Positions 22,698-33,873 of a stretch of DNA of 64,000 bases are shown here, in pieces. Position 1 is the stretch's first letter, and each line of letters begins with the position of its first letter. The notes beneath the pieces are model-generated. The model saw nothing but the letters and a program-made list of their open reading frames with translations. It was not told where the DNA came from and did no database searches. This DNA comes from Trema orientale (taxonomy: Eukaryota; Streptophyta; Magnoliopsida; Rosales; Cannabaceae), in the NCBI GenBank assembly GCA_002914845.1, contig JXTC01000075.1, forward strand, positions 914,342 through 978,341. The letters are read 5' to 3'. A program made the position numbers and the translations under genes.

Positions 22698-23771
22698 CTG
22701 TTGTAGCACCCCGTCTTTTGCCCCCACTTGGTATGAACGTTTTCATCCACCATCCGATCAAGATCGAACGTCTAATATCATGTTGAAAGTATCTTAAACT
22801 TTTTTAGAAGGGCACACTCTCATTTTCATTTTTCTTTTTCCTATGAAATAAGGATTGACTCCTCAAAAGAGAAGAGCCCACCATTGTGGCAGATCAAAAA
22901 ATTTAAAAGGGAAGGAGTCACCATGGTTGCAGACCAAAAAGCTAAAAAAAGAGAGCCAATCTTATTTTGATATCTTTAGAGGCATTTTTCTCTGTTTTGA
23001 ATGGTACATCGATTAAGAAAAGAAATGAAAAAAAAAAATATGGGGAAAAACTCGAAACAAAAAAAAAGAAACAGGAAAAAAAATGTTAGAAGAATGATTT
23101 TTTTATCTTCTCCTCTACTTTGTCTCTCTTCTTCCTCACTTTAGAATTACTCTCTTTCTCTAGTTTGTCTAAAATTTTAAGTTGATCTGCCCACGCGTGG
23201 ATATATTGCCTCTCCAATGAAAAGTAAAAAAAATGAGGAGAAGACCAATTCAGATTATGGGTATTGAATATTTTTTTGAGTCCATAGGAAAAAATCCCAA
23301 ATCAAAACAAGAAGAACATGAAAAAATAAAAACTTAAAAAATAAAAAGTAAAAAGCTTACTTATCTTGCCTTGCTTCTAAAAATATCCATATTAAAATAA
23401 CGACACAATGTTTCTCCATTTTCTAGATATAATTTCTAGTCAGTTGAAGAAGATAAAGAATTGACGTGATTCTTCTTTGGAGTTAATTATCATTTACCAA
23501 ATAACACAAAATGTAACTGAATTCGATTCACTTCATCTTCTGCCTTGTGGGTCTTGGACTAAATATAAAAAAAAAAAAAATTAGATTTGTATCTTAAAGG
23601 CTCTTTGGGAAAATTTTGAGTCTCTCGTTTTGTTCCATTTAGGGAGGGAGAATTCAATAAATCTCATCCTATCTCTAGTTACACAATATTGTGGTACCCG
23701 TAGCCATTGGATTCATTTGAGTCCTTCACATATAACAGGATTATAGGGGCAAAACTAAGGTCCTACAATAG
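22698..23771. mobile_element. 1.07-kb TIR element, family unknown
   Basis: Inverted termini of about 27 bases match at roughly 20 positions: CTGTTGTAGCACCCCGTC at the left and, reverse-complemented, CTATTGTAGGACCTTAGT at the right, both followed by TTTTGCCCC. The interior is AT-rich without a transposase. A short duplicated block (AGGGAAGGAGTCACCATGG and AAGAGCCCACCATTG with GCAGACCAAAAA) lies near 22880-22945. No clean target duplication was recognised. Confidence 0.6.
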
Positions 23772-23838
23772 CTTTTCCCTAAAATGAATATGTTCCCATA
23801 CACCAAATTCAATTTTAAAAGTTCATCCTTCAATGCAA

Positions 23839-23948
23839 CTTGATCCATCCTAGTGGCTAGTGGTAATCACACATCTCCCAACGTGGAGAGTCTCAATTTG
23901 AATCTTCACTCTTCTAAAGTCAAAAAAAAAAAAAAAAAAGGAATTATT
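23839..23948 (+). mobile_element. tRNA-derived SINE
   Basis: About 110 bases with an A box-like TGGCTAGTGGTAA, a CATCTCCCAACGTGGAGAG segment, a degenerate B box (AATTTGAATC for GGTTCGANTC) and a poly(A) tail (about 23922-23939). Flanking direct repeats CTTCAATGCAA occur at 23828-23838 and 23949-23959 (11/11). The layout is that of a short plant SINE moved by LINE machinery. Confidence 0.72.
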
Positions 23949-23959
23949 CTTCAATGCAA

Positions 23960-24425
23960 ACCTAGCTAAATAATTTACAATTTTAGTAATTTCACAATAT
24001 ACATAATTAAATTATATACTTTCAGTATACCAATTGACCAAACCATAAATGAATGACTGAGTAAGTCATTAATCGGACTGTTCGGGATAATCTTCCTTTG
24101 TAGAAAAGATAGTATGTTCATACTTTCTTTAAAATATATTTTAAATAAAAGAAGATCTTCTGAAAATTCATCTCCTAAAATATTTTATTCCTAAAATATT
24201 TTTGAAAGCTATACCAAACAAGCCTAATAAGTGTTTGAACTGATGTCAAAATACATCTTACTTCAAAAAATAAAAAATTCGAGCCAACATTTTGAATCTA
24301 TAGGAAAAAACACCACAAGGTTTTAGCATTTGTATTCTTTAATTAGCAAAAGATGCAAGCTTGCTTTTTGATAAGAGTTAACTTCAAAAAAAAAAAAAAT
24401 TTCTTGAAGTTTGTTATTTTTGTAA
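23960..24425. other. AT-rich intergenic DNA
   Basis: Nothing recognised. A short AT-rich direct repeat around TCCTAAAATATTTT at about 24174-24200. Confidence 0.4.
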
Positions 24426-24778
24426 AGGTAAATTGTAAAAAAAATACCTTGAAGTTAAATACTGAAGTCTGGACTCTGCAAAATAATATCATGAGATTAA
24501 GAATTTGTGAAAATTGATACCTTGTATTGATTTTTTGACTATTTCTGGTAAGAAAAAGACAATAATATCATTCATTAAAACTGGATTAGTAATTATTATT
24601 CTCGTTAATTTTGATGGTATTATTGTCGTTTACTTATTAAAGTTATTCAAAAAGTCAACCCGATGTATCAATTTTCAGAAATTCTTAACCTCAACGTATT
24701 ATTTTGTGGAATCCAAACTTCAGAGTTTAAATTGCTGAATACCTAAACCTTAGGGTATTTTTTTTTTTCAATTTACAC
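24426..24778. mobile_element. Foldback MITE (Mutator-like), copy A
   Basis: A 353-bp element whose two halves are long imperfect inverted repeats of about 150 bases. The arms share AAATTGTAAAAAAA, TACTGAAGT-like, CAAAATAATA and GATTAAGAATTTGTGAAAAT segments. Flanks ATTTTGTAA and TTTTTGCAA fit a diverged 9-bp target duplication (7/9). A second copy of the family lies at 35218-40051, split by an LTR. Not coding; a 74-codon open frame inside is incidental. Confidence 0.78.
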
Positions 24779-24783
24779 TTTTT

Positions 24784-25110
24784 GCAATTTAAACTATATG
24801 TTTTGGTTTCTGCAATAAAATATCTTCAGATTTTAAAATTCAAAAATATGTGCCTTCTATACATATTTTAATGAATTTATTCCCAAAAAATTATGAATCC
24901 AGTCTTATATTATGTCATTCTTATTTCCAAATAGTTAAAACATTTGAAAAAAAATCGTTTGGACTAACATAAACTGGGCAAAATATGAAAGGAATGTAAA
25001 AAAATTTTAAATTTTAAAATATGATTTTTTTTTAATTCTTTTACAAAAGCTAAAATATAGAATAAGTTGTAGAACTGCTAAACTTCTTGGTATTTTTTTT
25101 TTTACAATTA
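24784..25110. mobile_element. Possible third, diverged foldback MITE
   Basis: Immediately after the preceding element, CAATTTAAACTATATG and CTGCAATAAAATATC at the left resemble its arm, and a TTGGTATTTTTTTTTTTACAATT end at about 25088-25110 resembles its other end. Similarity is weak and boundaries are approximate. Confidence 0.35.
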
Positions 25111-25875
25111 ACTCTTTTGAAAAATACTCGTTATTTCACCCTTTGAATTATAAATAATAGTGTCAATATCCATTGAATGTATCGGCTCATTTTTGGATGC
25201 ATCTTGTGACAGGTCCTAAACTTTATTCTAGTGGAGAATAATGAAAGCAAAATTTTATATAACAAGTACCTAGGAAGAATTTAATTTTAATTGCAATATT
25301 ATCAATCTATTGGATATCGATCAACATAGTACAATTGTCTTCCACAAGTTATCATATTTTCAAAATGTTATATGATAGTCTCATTGTCACTTGCACCAAA
25401 ATTTATTTCTCAGTAAATTCCATACCATTTGAATGATAAACCTAAATTTAAGTGACTCAACAGCTAATCTTGTTGATTGAAGTCCATAGATCTTGGGGAA
25501 CAAGTAAAATTTAAATATAAATTAGTAAAGATAAAAGTACAACAAATGAAAATGAGAGTGCAAACCTAGGACACTAGCATTTTGAGAAAGGAAAAACAAA
25601 AAAAAAGGGAGAAAAATAACACAAATATTAAGTGGGAACAAATTAGAAAACAAATATAAATTCATATTGACATAAAAACACAATAACGTTTTTTAGAAAT
25701 AACTGAAATTATGGGACAAAAGTCTAATTTTGAAAAAAATTCGCTTGTTGGCATATTCAAGCAAGAGACAAATGAGTCTCCGACATTTGTTTTTCCTTAT
25801 TCCATTTCCAACTAGATGTTAAGCAGATAAGAAGAAACAAAGCAATAGTCTCATAGTTGAAAGGCTGATAACTCT
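25111..25875. other. AT-rich intergenic DNA
   Basis: No gene or complete element recognised. Confidence 0.4.
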
Positions 25876-25883
25876 ATTGTGAT

Positions 25884-26920
25884 CAGGGACGGCCGAGCCA
25901 TGATTTTTTATTAGGGGGACTGGGTTGTAATTATAAGTCAAAAAATAATTAAAAATAATGACAAGTCTTACAATTGTACTCGACGCATTTTCATTCCTTA
26001 AAAAAAGTTTTACAATGAATTTATTATCAAAACTATTAAAGATGTCTTTCTCAATATAAATAAGTAACTTGTCATTTATCTATTGGTCACCTATTCTATT
26101 TACCCTGTTGAAGCGACCATTCAATTAACTTTTGAAGTTGCATATCAATGATATAATAAAATAACTCGGCACAAAAGTAATGTAAATTTGTGTTCTCCTG
26201 AGCTTCACATCATGATCGACCTCGATCGAGAAAAAGTATCATCCATATTAGGAATAACTATGTTATGTTTTCCACAAAATGTAGGATCCCATCCGTCGTC
26301 CCTTATCATTTGCAGTTGTTGCTTACATAATTTGACCAAATTCATAGCAATCACAATGTCTTGATCTTTCCTTTATAATGCTTTTGATAATTCATTTAAT
26401 GTTCTCATCAAATGTAAAGTGAACACAAAATTAAATGATAGTATCAATTTTAATAGAATACCTGCTTCATATCTTTGATCATAGTTTGTTCCAGCATCTT
26501 CAAACATCTCAAGAACATCAATTATAGAAGAGAACATATTAATCAAGCTTAGTAAAGTACCATAATGAGATCTCCAATAAGTATCACTGTGTCTTTTTAG
26601 AGTATTTTGTCGATTTATATCTCGTCCACTTGAGATATCACCACTCTTGAGTGCTTCAAATACTGTGCCATCTTGCTTTTGTCGAAGAATATCACAACGC
26701 TTTGAGGAAGCTCTAACAACATTAATTATTACACTAGTAATCAAACTAAAAAGCAATACTTATAGGGCTTTATTATATTTCTAAATTTTTTAGGGGGATT
26801 AAACTGTATTTTTTCAAACTTTTTTAGAGGTTATATTAAATTTTATACAAACTTATTGAATGTTTAGAAGAATTGAGGGGGAATTCAGCCCTTTCTGTTA
26901 GTGTGCTAGTTCCATCCCTG
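25884..26920 (-). mobile_element. hAT element with decayed transposase
   Basis: A 1037-bp element with perfect 8-bp target duplications, ATTGTGAT at 25876-25883 and 26921-26928. Terminal inverted repeats are CAGGGACGG and, reverse-complemented, CAGGGATGG. On the minus strand 26373-26756 encodes part of a hAT transposase of the DUF4371/TTF-type group: RHSDTYWRSHYGTLLSLINMF, then SFNFVFTLHLMRTLNELSKAL. Further decayed similarity continues to about 25990. The zinc-finger N-terminus and C-terminal dimerisation region are absent, so this is an internally deleted, non-autonomous copy. Confidence 0.92.
26373..26756 (-). pseudogene. hAT transposase fragment (DUF4371 type)
   Basis: 127 codons open, matching the middle of plant TTF-type zinc-finger hAT transposases. 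The start Met is incidental, because the similarity starts inside the frame (LKRHSDTYWRSHYG). After 26373 the family pattern continues in the same region but with stops. It is the only coding remnant within the hAT element. Confidence 0.85.
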
Positions 26921-27171
26921 ATTGTGATAGATAATTATTCTCCCTGAGAATTCATTAGATTTATTATTCTATCACCAATAAACTAAAATACTTATTATAA
27001 ATCACTTTTATATTAGATACCTTTGAAAAAAATTAGATTTAGATAATAAATATACCATAAATGAGGAACTAACATTTCACCGATCAACAATCCCTTTTAA
27101 CTTCTTATACATTACCAACTTTGTAAGGAAAAAAAATATAATTTTATTACAATCATCATGATACAGAAAAA

Positions 27172-27856
27172 GGTGGCTCTATTGCCATCCTTTATCTGCT
27201 CTTCCCACACTTTTTTTCAATGATTTCTTTTATTACCAAAATAACCTTAAATAAAATTACTTTTAGGTACAAAATAAATTCTCCAAATATATCTCTTTTA
27301 AAATAAAAAAATCTTTACACACTGCTCTAAAAAAGTCCATAATTATGAATATAATTTATTAGGAAAGAAAGATAATCTGTATTCTTTGGATTTGAATCAG
27401 GAATATCATTTCTTATTTTCTTCTCTAGAAGTTTTCTCATATGAAATTTTCTGGGCTTGCTTTTCCTCTTTGTGTGGTTAACACATGAACAAAAGTAAAA
27501 CTAATTTGGATTTATCTATTATGAATTTATTGGATATCGTTATTGGTGAAGAACATGGTTTTGATAAATTTATTTTGGATTTGTATTGTGATGAATTTAT
27601 TTTTCTGTTTCGTATATATGAAGTTTTTACTTTAGTTTTTTTATTACTGATTTCTTTATTTTTAATTCGATAATGAATATAGTAAAGAAAAAGATGAGTA
27701 AGTAAACGGGAAAAAGAAAATAGAAATCTAATTATAAGGGTTATTTTAGAATAATCAGAGGTACAATAAGTAGTATTTAAAGTTAAAAATTTAAATGAGA
27801 GATAAATTCAGTTAAAGTGTAGGAAGAATAAATTGGAGTATGGCAATAGACCCATC
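27172..27856. mobile_element. Mutator-like TIR element, copy A
   Basis: A 685-bp element with exact 10-bp target duplications, TACAGAAAAA at 27162-27171 and 27857-27866. Long imperfect inverted termini begin GGTGGCTCTATTGCCATCCT and, reverse-complemented, GATGGGTCTATTGCCATACT, and extend for about 100 bases (CTTCCCACACTTT, CAAAATAACC). A related copy, reversed, is at 33874-34834. No transposase; the 62-codon open frame at 27485 shows no family similarity. Confidence 0.9.
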
Positions 27857-27954
27857 TACAGAAAAATATAGAGATAATCCTATAGAAACGGAAGAATCTG
27901 TTTCTGAATTAAGGATAATACAAGACGAACAAAAAGTCAATGCAAATTCTCCAA

Positions 27955-28235
27955 TGGGGCTTATAGAAATATGACTAAATTTTGGGCCAATTTAAGTAAA
28001 TATCTATTTGTCAAATGTTATAACAAAATGTTCGGTATATATGTTTATATACCAAGTGTAAAATTTTATATACCAAGTATAAAAAATTATATACTTAGTA
28101 TATTTCAGCACAGTAATTAAAATTGGTAGATAAACATATTTGCCAAGTGTAAAAATATATATACATAGACATTTAGCTATAAAATTTAAAAAATAGATAT
28201 CTACTTAATCAAATTTAAAATATTGGTCATCCACC
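27955..28235. mobile_element. Foldback repeat
   Basis: Left arm (about 27957-28035) and right arm (about 28155-28235) are imperfect reverse complements sharing TAAGTAGATATCTATTT-like and TTATAGCTAAATG-like blocks. The centre repeats TATATACCAAGTGTAAA. It is related to the repeats at 16720-17425. No target duplication fixed. Confidence 0.55.
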
Positions 28236-28418
28236 TAAATTTCTCTTCTCGAATTAGAGCTTCTTTTGTGATCAACATTCAATAACCAATATGATTGATT
28301 TGATTTCGAATTCAGTTTCATTTATATAGGATAATGGGCTCTCCAATGCCACATCATAGCCAATGAGCCAAAAGGAGTTGACATAACTCATATGAGTAAA
28401 CTCACTAACAGACAGCTA

Positions 28419-28846
28419 GGCTATGTTTGGTAGAGAGAAAAGAAAATGGGAGGGAAGGAAAAAATAAGAAAAAAAAAAATGTATAAGATGGAAAAGAAAA
28501 TATTTTTCCTTTATGATTGTTTGGTATGTAGAGAAGAAAGAAAACTAATTTATTTTAAATGACTATTTTACCCTTTATATAATGATTTTTAAAATTGATA
28601 TATAAGGGTAATTTACTAATTTAAACTTATTCATTAACTAATTTCTCTTTCCTTCCCATTTTCTCTCCAATTTGAAGAAGAAAATTTTTATAGGACCCAC
28701 TAACTATTTTTCCATCTCCTTTTCTCCCCTTTTTTCCTTTCCTCTCCCTTTTCCTTTCTATCAAACAACATATTTTTCCACTTTCCCTCCACTTTTCTCT
28801 CCCACATTTTCTTTCCTCTCCCTTTTCCCTCTTACCAAACATAGCC
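28419..28846. mobile_element. 428-bp MITE with GGCTATGTTTGGTA termini
   Basis: Inverted termini GGCTATGTTTGGTAGAGAG and, reverse-complemented, GGCTATGTTTGGTAAGAGGG, followed by purine-rich (left) and pyrimidine-rich (right) arms that pair over about 80 bases. The flanking TA (28417-28418 and 28847-28848), inside CTA/TAA, suggests a 2-3 bp target site as in Tourist/Harbinger or Stowaway elements. Open frames on both strands here only reflect the purine/pyrimidine bias. Confidence 0.82.
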
Positions 28847-28864
28847 TAAGTTCTCTCTCGCTCT

Positions 28865-29675
28865 AAATTGGGTTAATATCATATATTTTCTTGGCCTGTG
28901 ACTAAAACGAGATAAAATTAGTATTTTACTAACCCATTTGAAAAAAAGCTTTTGAGATAATGGCTGTGTGGGCAGGCAGAGGCCTCGCATTAGGTAATTG
29001 GCTCGTCATATGAAGCAATTCCTACAAAACCATCTGGGTCACGTCTTACTGTTGCTTTCAAAACATTCTTGACATAAGAAAGTCAATGTCCTTTAACAGG
29101 AATGTAGACGCGGTAACATGACCTCTTAAGAAGATAAATCTTAAACAACTATTTTACTTTGCATCAAGAGATGACCAACGTCAAAACACGGCCTTGCAAA
29201 GATTAACGTTAAACACCGTCAATCCGGTCATTCAGATATTAATACTAAAAAGCAAACACATATCCAAATCAACAAACCATCGAAAGCAACGTATTAATAT
29301 CTCTACCACAACATTCTAGAGAGATGCAAGTTAATGTAAGTCAAAAGTAGTATATATGAACATAACAACACAGCCATGCAAAGATTAATCCTAAGAAACA
29401 TACACAAATTCCAAATACGATGTAGCAAAAGTTAGACATAGTTTGTAAGTTCGTTTCACTTCACTTTTTCCCCTTCCAGCTATAGACAACAACATCAGCT
29501 AAACCACAGCTAAAACCATGTAGCACCAACCTGAAGAAATAAAGGCACCAAGATAAATTAAATAAGCAGGGAACGATATCAATGTTGCAATAATTCTGTA
29601 AACGGAGGACCATGGAACTTAGGATATTACATACCTTTTAACATTTTACCTCTGCCTCACTTCTTCAAGCTCCAT
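28865..29675 (-). other. 3' flank and 3' UTR of F-box copy 2
   Basis: Matches the flanks of copies 1, 3 and 4 block by block (GTGACTAAAACGAGATAAAATT, AAGAAAGTCAATGTCC, TAACATGACCTCTTAAGAAG). Holds the inferred 3' UTR exon 3 (from 29530 downward, acceptor TTTATTTCTTCAG) and the end of exon 2 (to 29650), separated by a 119-bp GT-AG intron. No separate gene. Confidence 0.65.
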
Positions 29676-31174
29676 CTACAACACCAGTTTAAATCCTTTG
29701 GACAAGAAATCATCCCTGCTCCAAGCAAGATATAAGTAAGACACAGAGAATAACAAGTCACTTGAACGTTAAGTTTTCAAACAACTATTTACTTGTGGAA
29801 ACTGGAAAATGAGAATTCGTTGCTGAAGTTAGCTAATGAAAATATTTGACCCATGTATCAGAAAGAGCTCCACTTGCAAATTCATAACCCCCCAAAAGTA
29901 AAAATTTATATCTTCTTTAACAAAACTATAACTCTATCTACATTAAGCAACATAATACGAATAAAGGAAAGTACATCCAAGAGAAGGAAAACGAGAATCA
30001 GTAAGCATTACCCCTTCTTTCCACTCGGTTTCTGCTTCTCCTTCTCTCTTTTATCCCCATTCTCCCCTGCCTTCTTCTCCTTCTTGTCCGCATCACCTCC
30101 ACCAACTCCAAGGAGACTACTCACATAAACGAGCTCGATAGAACATTTGGGACCAGAAACCTCCTTCACACTCTCAACCCTCTTCCTTTCCAGATCATAC
30201 ACCATAAGTTTCTCACTGCCCAGGTCGAAAAGAACCTGATGGGCGCTCTTCAAGTACACAAGAGGCATTGCAAATTCGAAAGAGCCGGTCACATCAGACA
30301 GCACCACCGTGTAAAGCTTAGTCCAGGACTCCTTAACACCATGTTTCTTCAAGGCCATGATGTCAACATGGTCCACCATCCCACCCACCCTATAGTTGGT
30401 CACCAAACAAAACCACCCCCCTAATTCCCTCATTCTCCCGCTATAGCTCATACCCTTAGCAACTTTTTTCTTGGCCGGCGGAGAAATTTCACGGTATTTC
30501 TCAGTCACAAGATCAAAAGCGACGATTACTTCGTGCGCGCCAGATAGGGACTGTACCCCCACCATCCAATGCCAGGAGTTTCCAGCAAGGACGCCATTCG
30601 CACGATACTTAACCTGGTAAGGAAAATCAGCAACCCTCTTCCAAGTATTGGACTTTAGGCTGTAAACATTCACCTCAGAGTGAAATGAGCCAATATTGTT
30701 CCCAAAATAATGTATCATCCTAAAGAACTTATAGTCGTCGTTTACAGGGTCATACCCAAATCCGACGGGTCCAAACTCAAAATCGCCAGGATTCCCTTTA
30801 AGATCAGAACTGGGTACCTTGATGAACTTCCTGGTGGAAGGGTTCCAGATAGCCGTATCCAAATCCTTGTTCGTCAGAGCGAGCAAGCCATTGGAGTGAC
30901 CCACTATGTCTTTCCCGAGTCCCTCGTTTACTGGGGGATTGAGTAGCTCGGCCGAGTCCAGAGCGTCGAGGTCGACCGAGTGAAGCTCGTGGCCGGCGCG
31001 AATGAGGCTGAGGTGGGAGTCCGTTTCCATGGAGTGATCGAGGTGCATCTTGATGAAATCAGGGCTGTCGATCAGGGAGCACCACGGCTTCGACACGCAC
31101 CTGTAGCGGAGCAGATCTTTCACGGGTAGTCGGCTGAGGATGTTGACGATCTCGTCCCATGGGAGGCTCGCCAT
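29676..31174 (-). CDS. F-box/FBA protein, copy 2 (intact)
   Basis: Exon 1 (30012-31174) starts at MASLPWDEIVNILSRL, an F-box of about 45 residues. A spacer and an F-box-associated (FBA type 1) domain follow from about residue 90 (GHSNGLL, then NPSTRK at 111-116, GFGYDPVNDDYKF, SLKSNTWKRVADFP, NSWHWMVG, AFDLVTEKYREI), ending in a Lys-rich tail (about 358-387). A GT-AG intron (29716-30011, 296 bp) joins it in phase to exon 2 (29676-29715, DDFLSKGFKLVL and TAG), giving 400 residues. Unspliced RNA stops after residue 388. Such proteins bind SKP1 through the F-box and present substrates to CUL1-based SCF ubiquitin ligases. The substrate is unknown. The splice is inferred from identical phase in four paralogues. 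Confidence 0.9.
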
Positions 31175-31440
31175 TTTCGTCTCTGGTGAGTTAGGGTTAG
31201 GGTTAGGACAAGCTGGGTTTCGTACAGAGAAGAGAAGAAAGGATTTTTTTTTTTTTTTTTTCAGCTGAGAAAATAAGAGAGGTTTCTAATCAAATCTGTT
31301 GTAACTTTGCATGAACTCATGTTTAGTCTATACATTGCATGACATTATTTAATTCCACGATTGCCCTTCTAATAACGGCTAAATACTAGAAAATAGGAGG
31401 GTAGTTTCGTCACTAAAGGGCGTGGGCTTCTCGACACTGT
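31175..31440 (-). promoter_or_regulatory. Leader and promoter of F-box copy 2, with telo-box
   Basis: Directly upstream of the ATG, 31190-31207 reads GTTAGGGTTAGGGTTAGG on the plus strand, i.e. CCTAACCCTAACCCTAAC in the gene's sense: a telo-box-like repeat of the kind found in plant leaders. Further upstream are a T/A run and the block shared with copies 1 and 3 (ATTCCACGATTGCCCTTCT, GAGGGTAGTTTCGTCACTAA). Confidence 0.55.
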
Positions 31441-33459
31441 TCCGCGTTCCGATTTCGAATTTTCGGCTCCGCTTTGGATTCTTGCATTTGCCGCGATTTT
31501 AACTATTTTTGTAATTTTCTCTTTTTTCTTTTTTTTTTTTTCTTTTTTTTGGTTGTGTCACTCGGGAAGGGGGAATTAAATCGTTTACTTGCAGAAGTTA
31601 TCATTTGAATGTTTTCAAGCCATTCTAAAATAAAAATGAATAAGAGAAGAAATCAAATGAAAGATGATAAGTCGATTAGGCCGACTTAATATTCCTATAC
31701 GGATTTAGTGAAATTTCCGAATTTATTAGTCGTCACTATTTAGTTATAAATTAAATGTTGAAAAATATCGCTGAATTAATTAATTGGTGGCAATAACATT
31801 TTTTTAAATTAAAATAAAGGACTTCTACAAGGAAATAATTACAAATCTTCTCAAACTCCAGAACTTATTTGTAATTTTGAGTTTTTTTTTTTTTCTTTCT
31901 AAAACTATCCATTGTGTGCGCGTCACGTGTTTTTTCTCATGTTCAATGTTTAAGGACATTAATAATTTAGATAAAAATAATGTTAATGTCATTAATTGAT
32001 TAATTACTTATTGGGGCAATTAGTCTCTATTAGGTGCCTCAACATATCAATAGCTGCTCTTTTTTCTTTGGCTTATCGCCCCCAAACTTTGATTTTAGGA
32101 GCAGCTAAACCCCAAGAGTGTTTTCTCCTCCATTCTTCAATTATGTGAAACCACGCTCATGTACGTGCGTGCCATCTTTAAGTGTGAAAAAAAAAAAAGG
32201 AAAAAAAGAAACAAAAACCCTCGTATGTCTTCTTTTCTCTTCTCCACTCTAATCCCTCCCTCCTTGTCACTCAATAAAATTACCATATCCCCAGACTTGA
32301 TAACCTGGTGTTGCTGTTAGGAACCGAATCAAGCAGAGCCATTAAATAGAATCTGACCCAATTAGGAAGGGGAACAAAACAACAAAAAAGGGAAAAAAAA
32401 TGGAAACTGACCAGTTGCTTCAAAAGCTTTCATACAATGAAAGATCTAAATACACCAACAATTTTATCAACAATTTGCAATGTGCATTCAGATTCTTTTA
32501 ACATCAAAAAACAATTTTTTTAAAAGGTTGTTTTTTCTTCGTACATTTCTTATATTCCAAAAATATTCATTTTGTTTTATGCATTCCTCATTGAATATTT
32601 ACACCTAGATGGTCTATAAGCCCTTCATGATAAAGAAAAAAAAAAAAAAAAGACTCATCTATAAATATTTTCAAGACCAACTCTCATTACTATGTCATAC
32701 ATGTAAAATTTTTTGGATATCCTATTATCTAATAAACCATAAAATACATTATTCTCTGACAAACTCCAAACTAATAATATCACCACCACCTCCTACAGCA
32801 CTCCACCAATACTGCTGGTCCCAATTCGGAATCTGACGATGCCTCCACTCAAATTGGGTGGTCGAAAAATCTTGATCGTGGTCAAATTTGTTCGACTGTT
32901 TGTCCCAACTGTTCTGAGCGGTTTTTGATTGATGGCTGGAAAATTTTTGACCCCAGTCATAAATTTTCAACTAGGTCGAGCCACTATTCAACCACAGTTG
33001 AATATGATTGACCGCCTTTCTAACGCTGCCTCCTTCACTTTAGTATTTTTTGACTCGGTCGCAAATTTTTGACCATGATCAAGTTGGAAGAAATTATAGA
33101 ATTCCTAAATATTTATTAGGAATATGAAAGTCCTAATTTTATAAATAGTTCATAGGTTATCATTTTTTTCATCTCATGGGTCAAAATTGATATTGATCCT
33201 TCCTTATTTGGTTGCACTAATAATACAAACAAATTAACTCAAGAAAAATGATGGAAACAACAACATGCTATCAAGTTTTATTCTATTTATTAAAATTTTG
33301 TTGTTAGTTTTCTTTTTCAATTTTAAATTCTTTTCTCAAATTTAGTATAATTATCGGGCCTTTGGCAATAAGTTCAATTATTAATGTAAAGCCTCAAATC
33401 TGGAAACAAAACTATCAAATTAAATAATAAAAAAAAAATAAATAACAGATCAAATGGGT
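31441..33459. other. Intergenic DNA upstream of F-box copy 2
   Basis: The first 150 bases still match the far upstream region of copy 3 (TTGGATTTGCCGCGA-like block). The rest is AT-rich with several A/T runs. A moderately GC-richer stretch at 32770-33070 repeats TTTTTGACC and GTCGAAAA motifs but has no gene I can support. Confidence 0.45.
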
Positions 33460-33468
33460 TATTATTTT

Positions 33469-33639
33469 GAGCAATGCTATAGGACACCAGTGGTGCCTAG
33501 CACCACAATGACATGTCTGTCTATCACTGGATGATTTAATTAATAAACTGGGTCCCACATAGGCCCCACCTGAATTATAATTATAATTAGCTAGTAACAG
33601 ACTGACACATCATTGTGTTGCTAGGCACCAGCATTATTC
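33469..33639. mobile_element. 171-bp Mutator-like MITE
   Basis: Near-palindromic: the left part GGTGCCTAGCACCACAATGA has its complement at the right (TCATTGTGTTGCTAGGCACC), and the ends are GAGCAATGCT and, reverse-complemented, GAATAATGCT. Exact 9-bp target duplications, TATTATTTT, lie at 33460-33468 and 33640-33648. Non-coding. Confidence 0.9.
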
Positions 33640-33648
33640 TATTATTTT

Positions 33649-33864
33649 ACTCTATATGGATACCTAGAGATCAATGCCCATCGTAAAAACCAAAGAGACA
33701 AGCAGGAAATGTTTTATGCGATTGAAAAAGAGTCACACTTATATGAATATAATTGCCCATAAAAGAATTAATTTATACCAAAAAAAAAAAACCTACGAAA
33801 CTCACGTTTTTCTGTATAAATCCTTTTTCTGCATTTTTAAATTTTTCGTCAGGTGTTGTTACTT
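33649..33864. other. Short intergenic spacer
   Basis: No gene supported; the open frames of 66-88 codons that start here run into the next transposon and show no family similarity. Confidence 0.4.
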
Positions 33865-33873
33865 TATTGTTAA

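Noticed and set aside
27485-27673. Small membrane protein
   Set aside because: A hydrophobic AT-driven open frame inside a Mutator-like element, with no relative in the second copy of that element.
28627-28866. Open frames on both strands
   Set aside because: Purine/pyrimidine-biased arms of a MITE; nothing protein-like.
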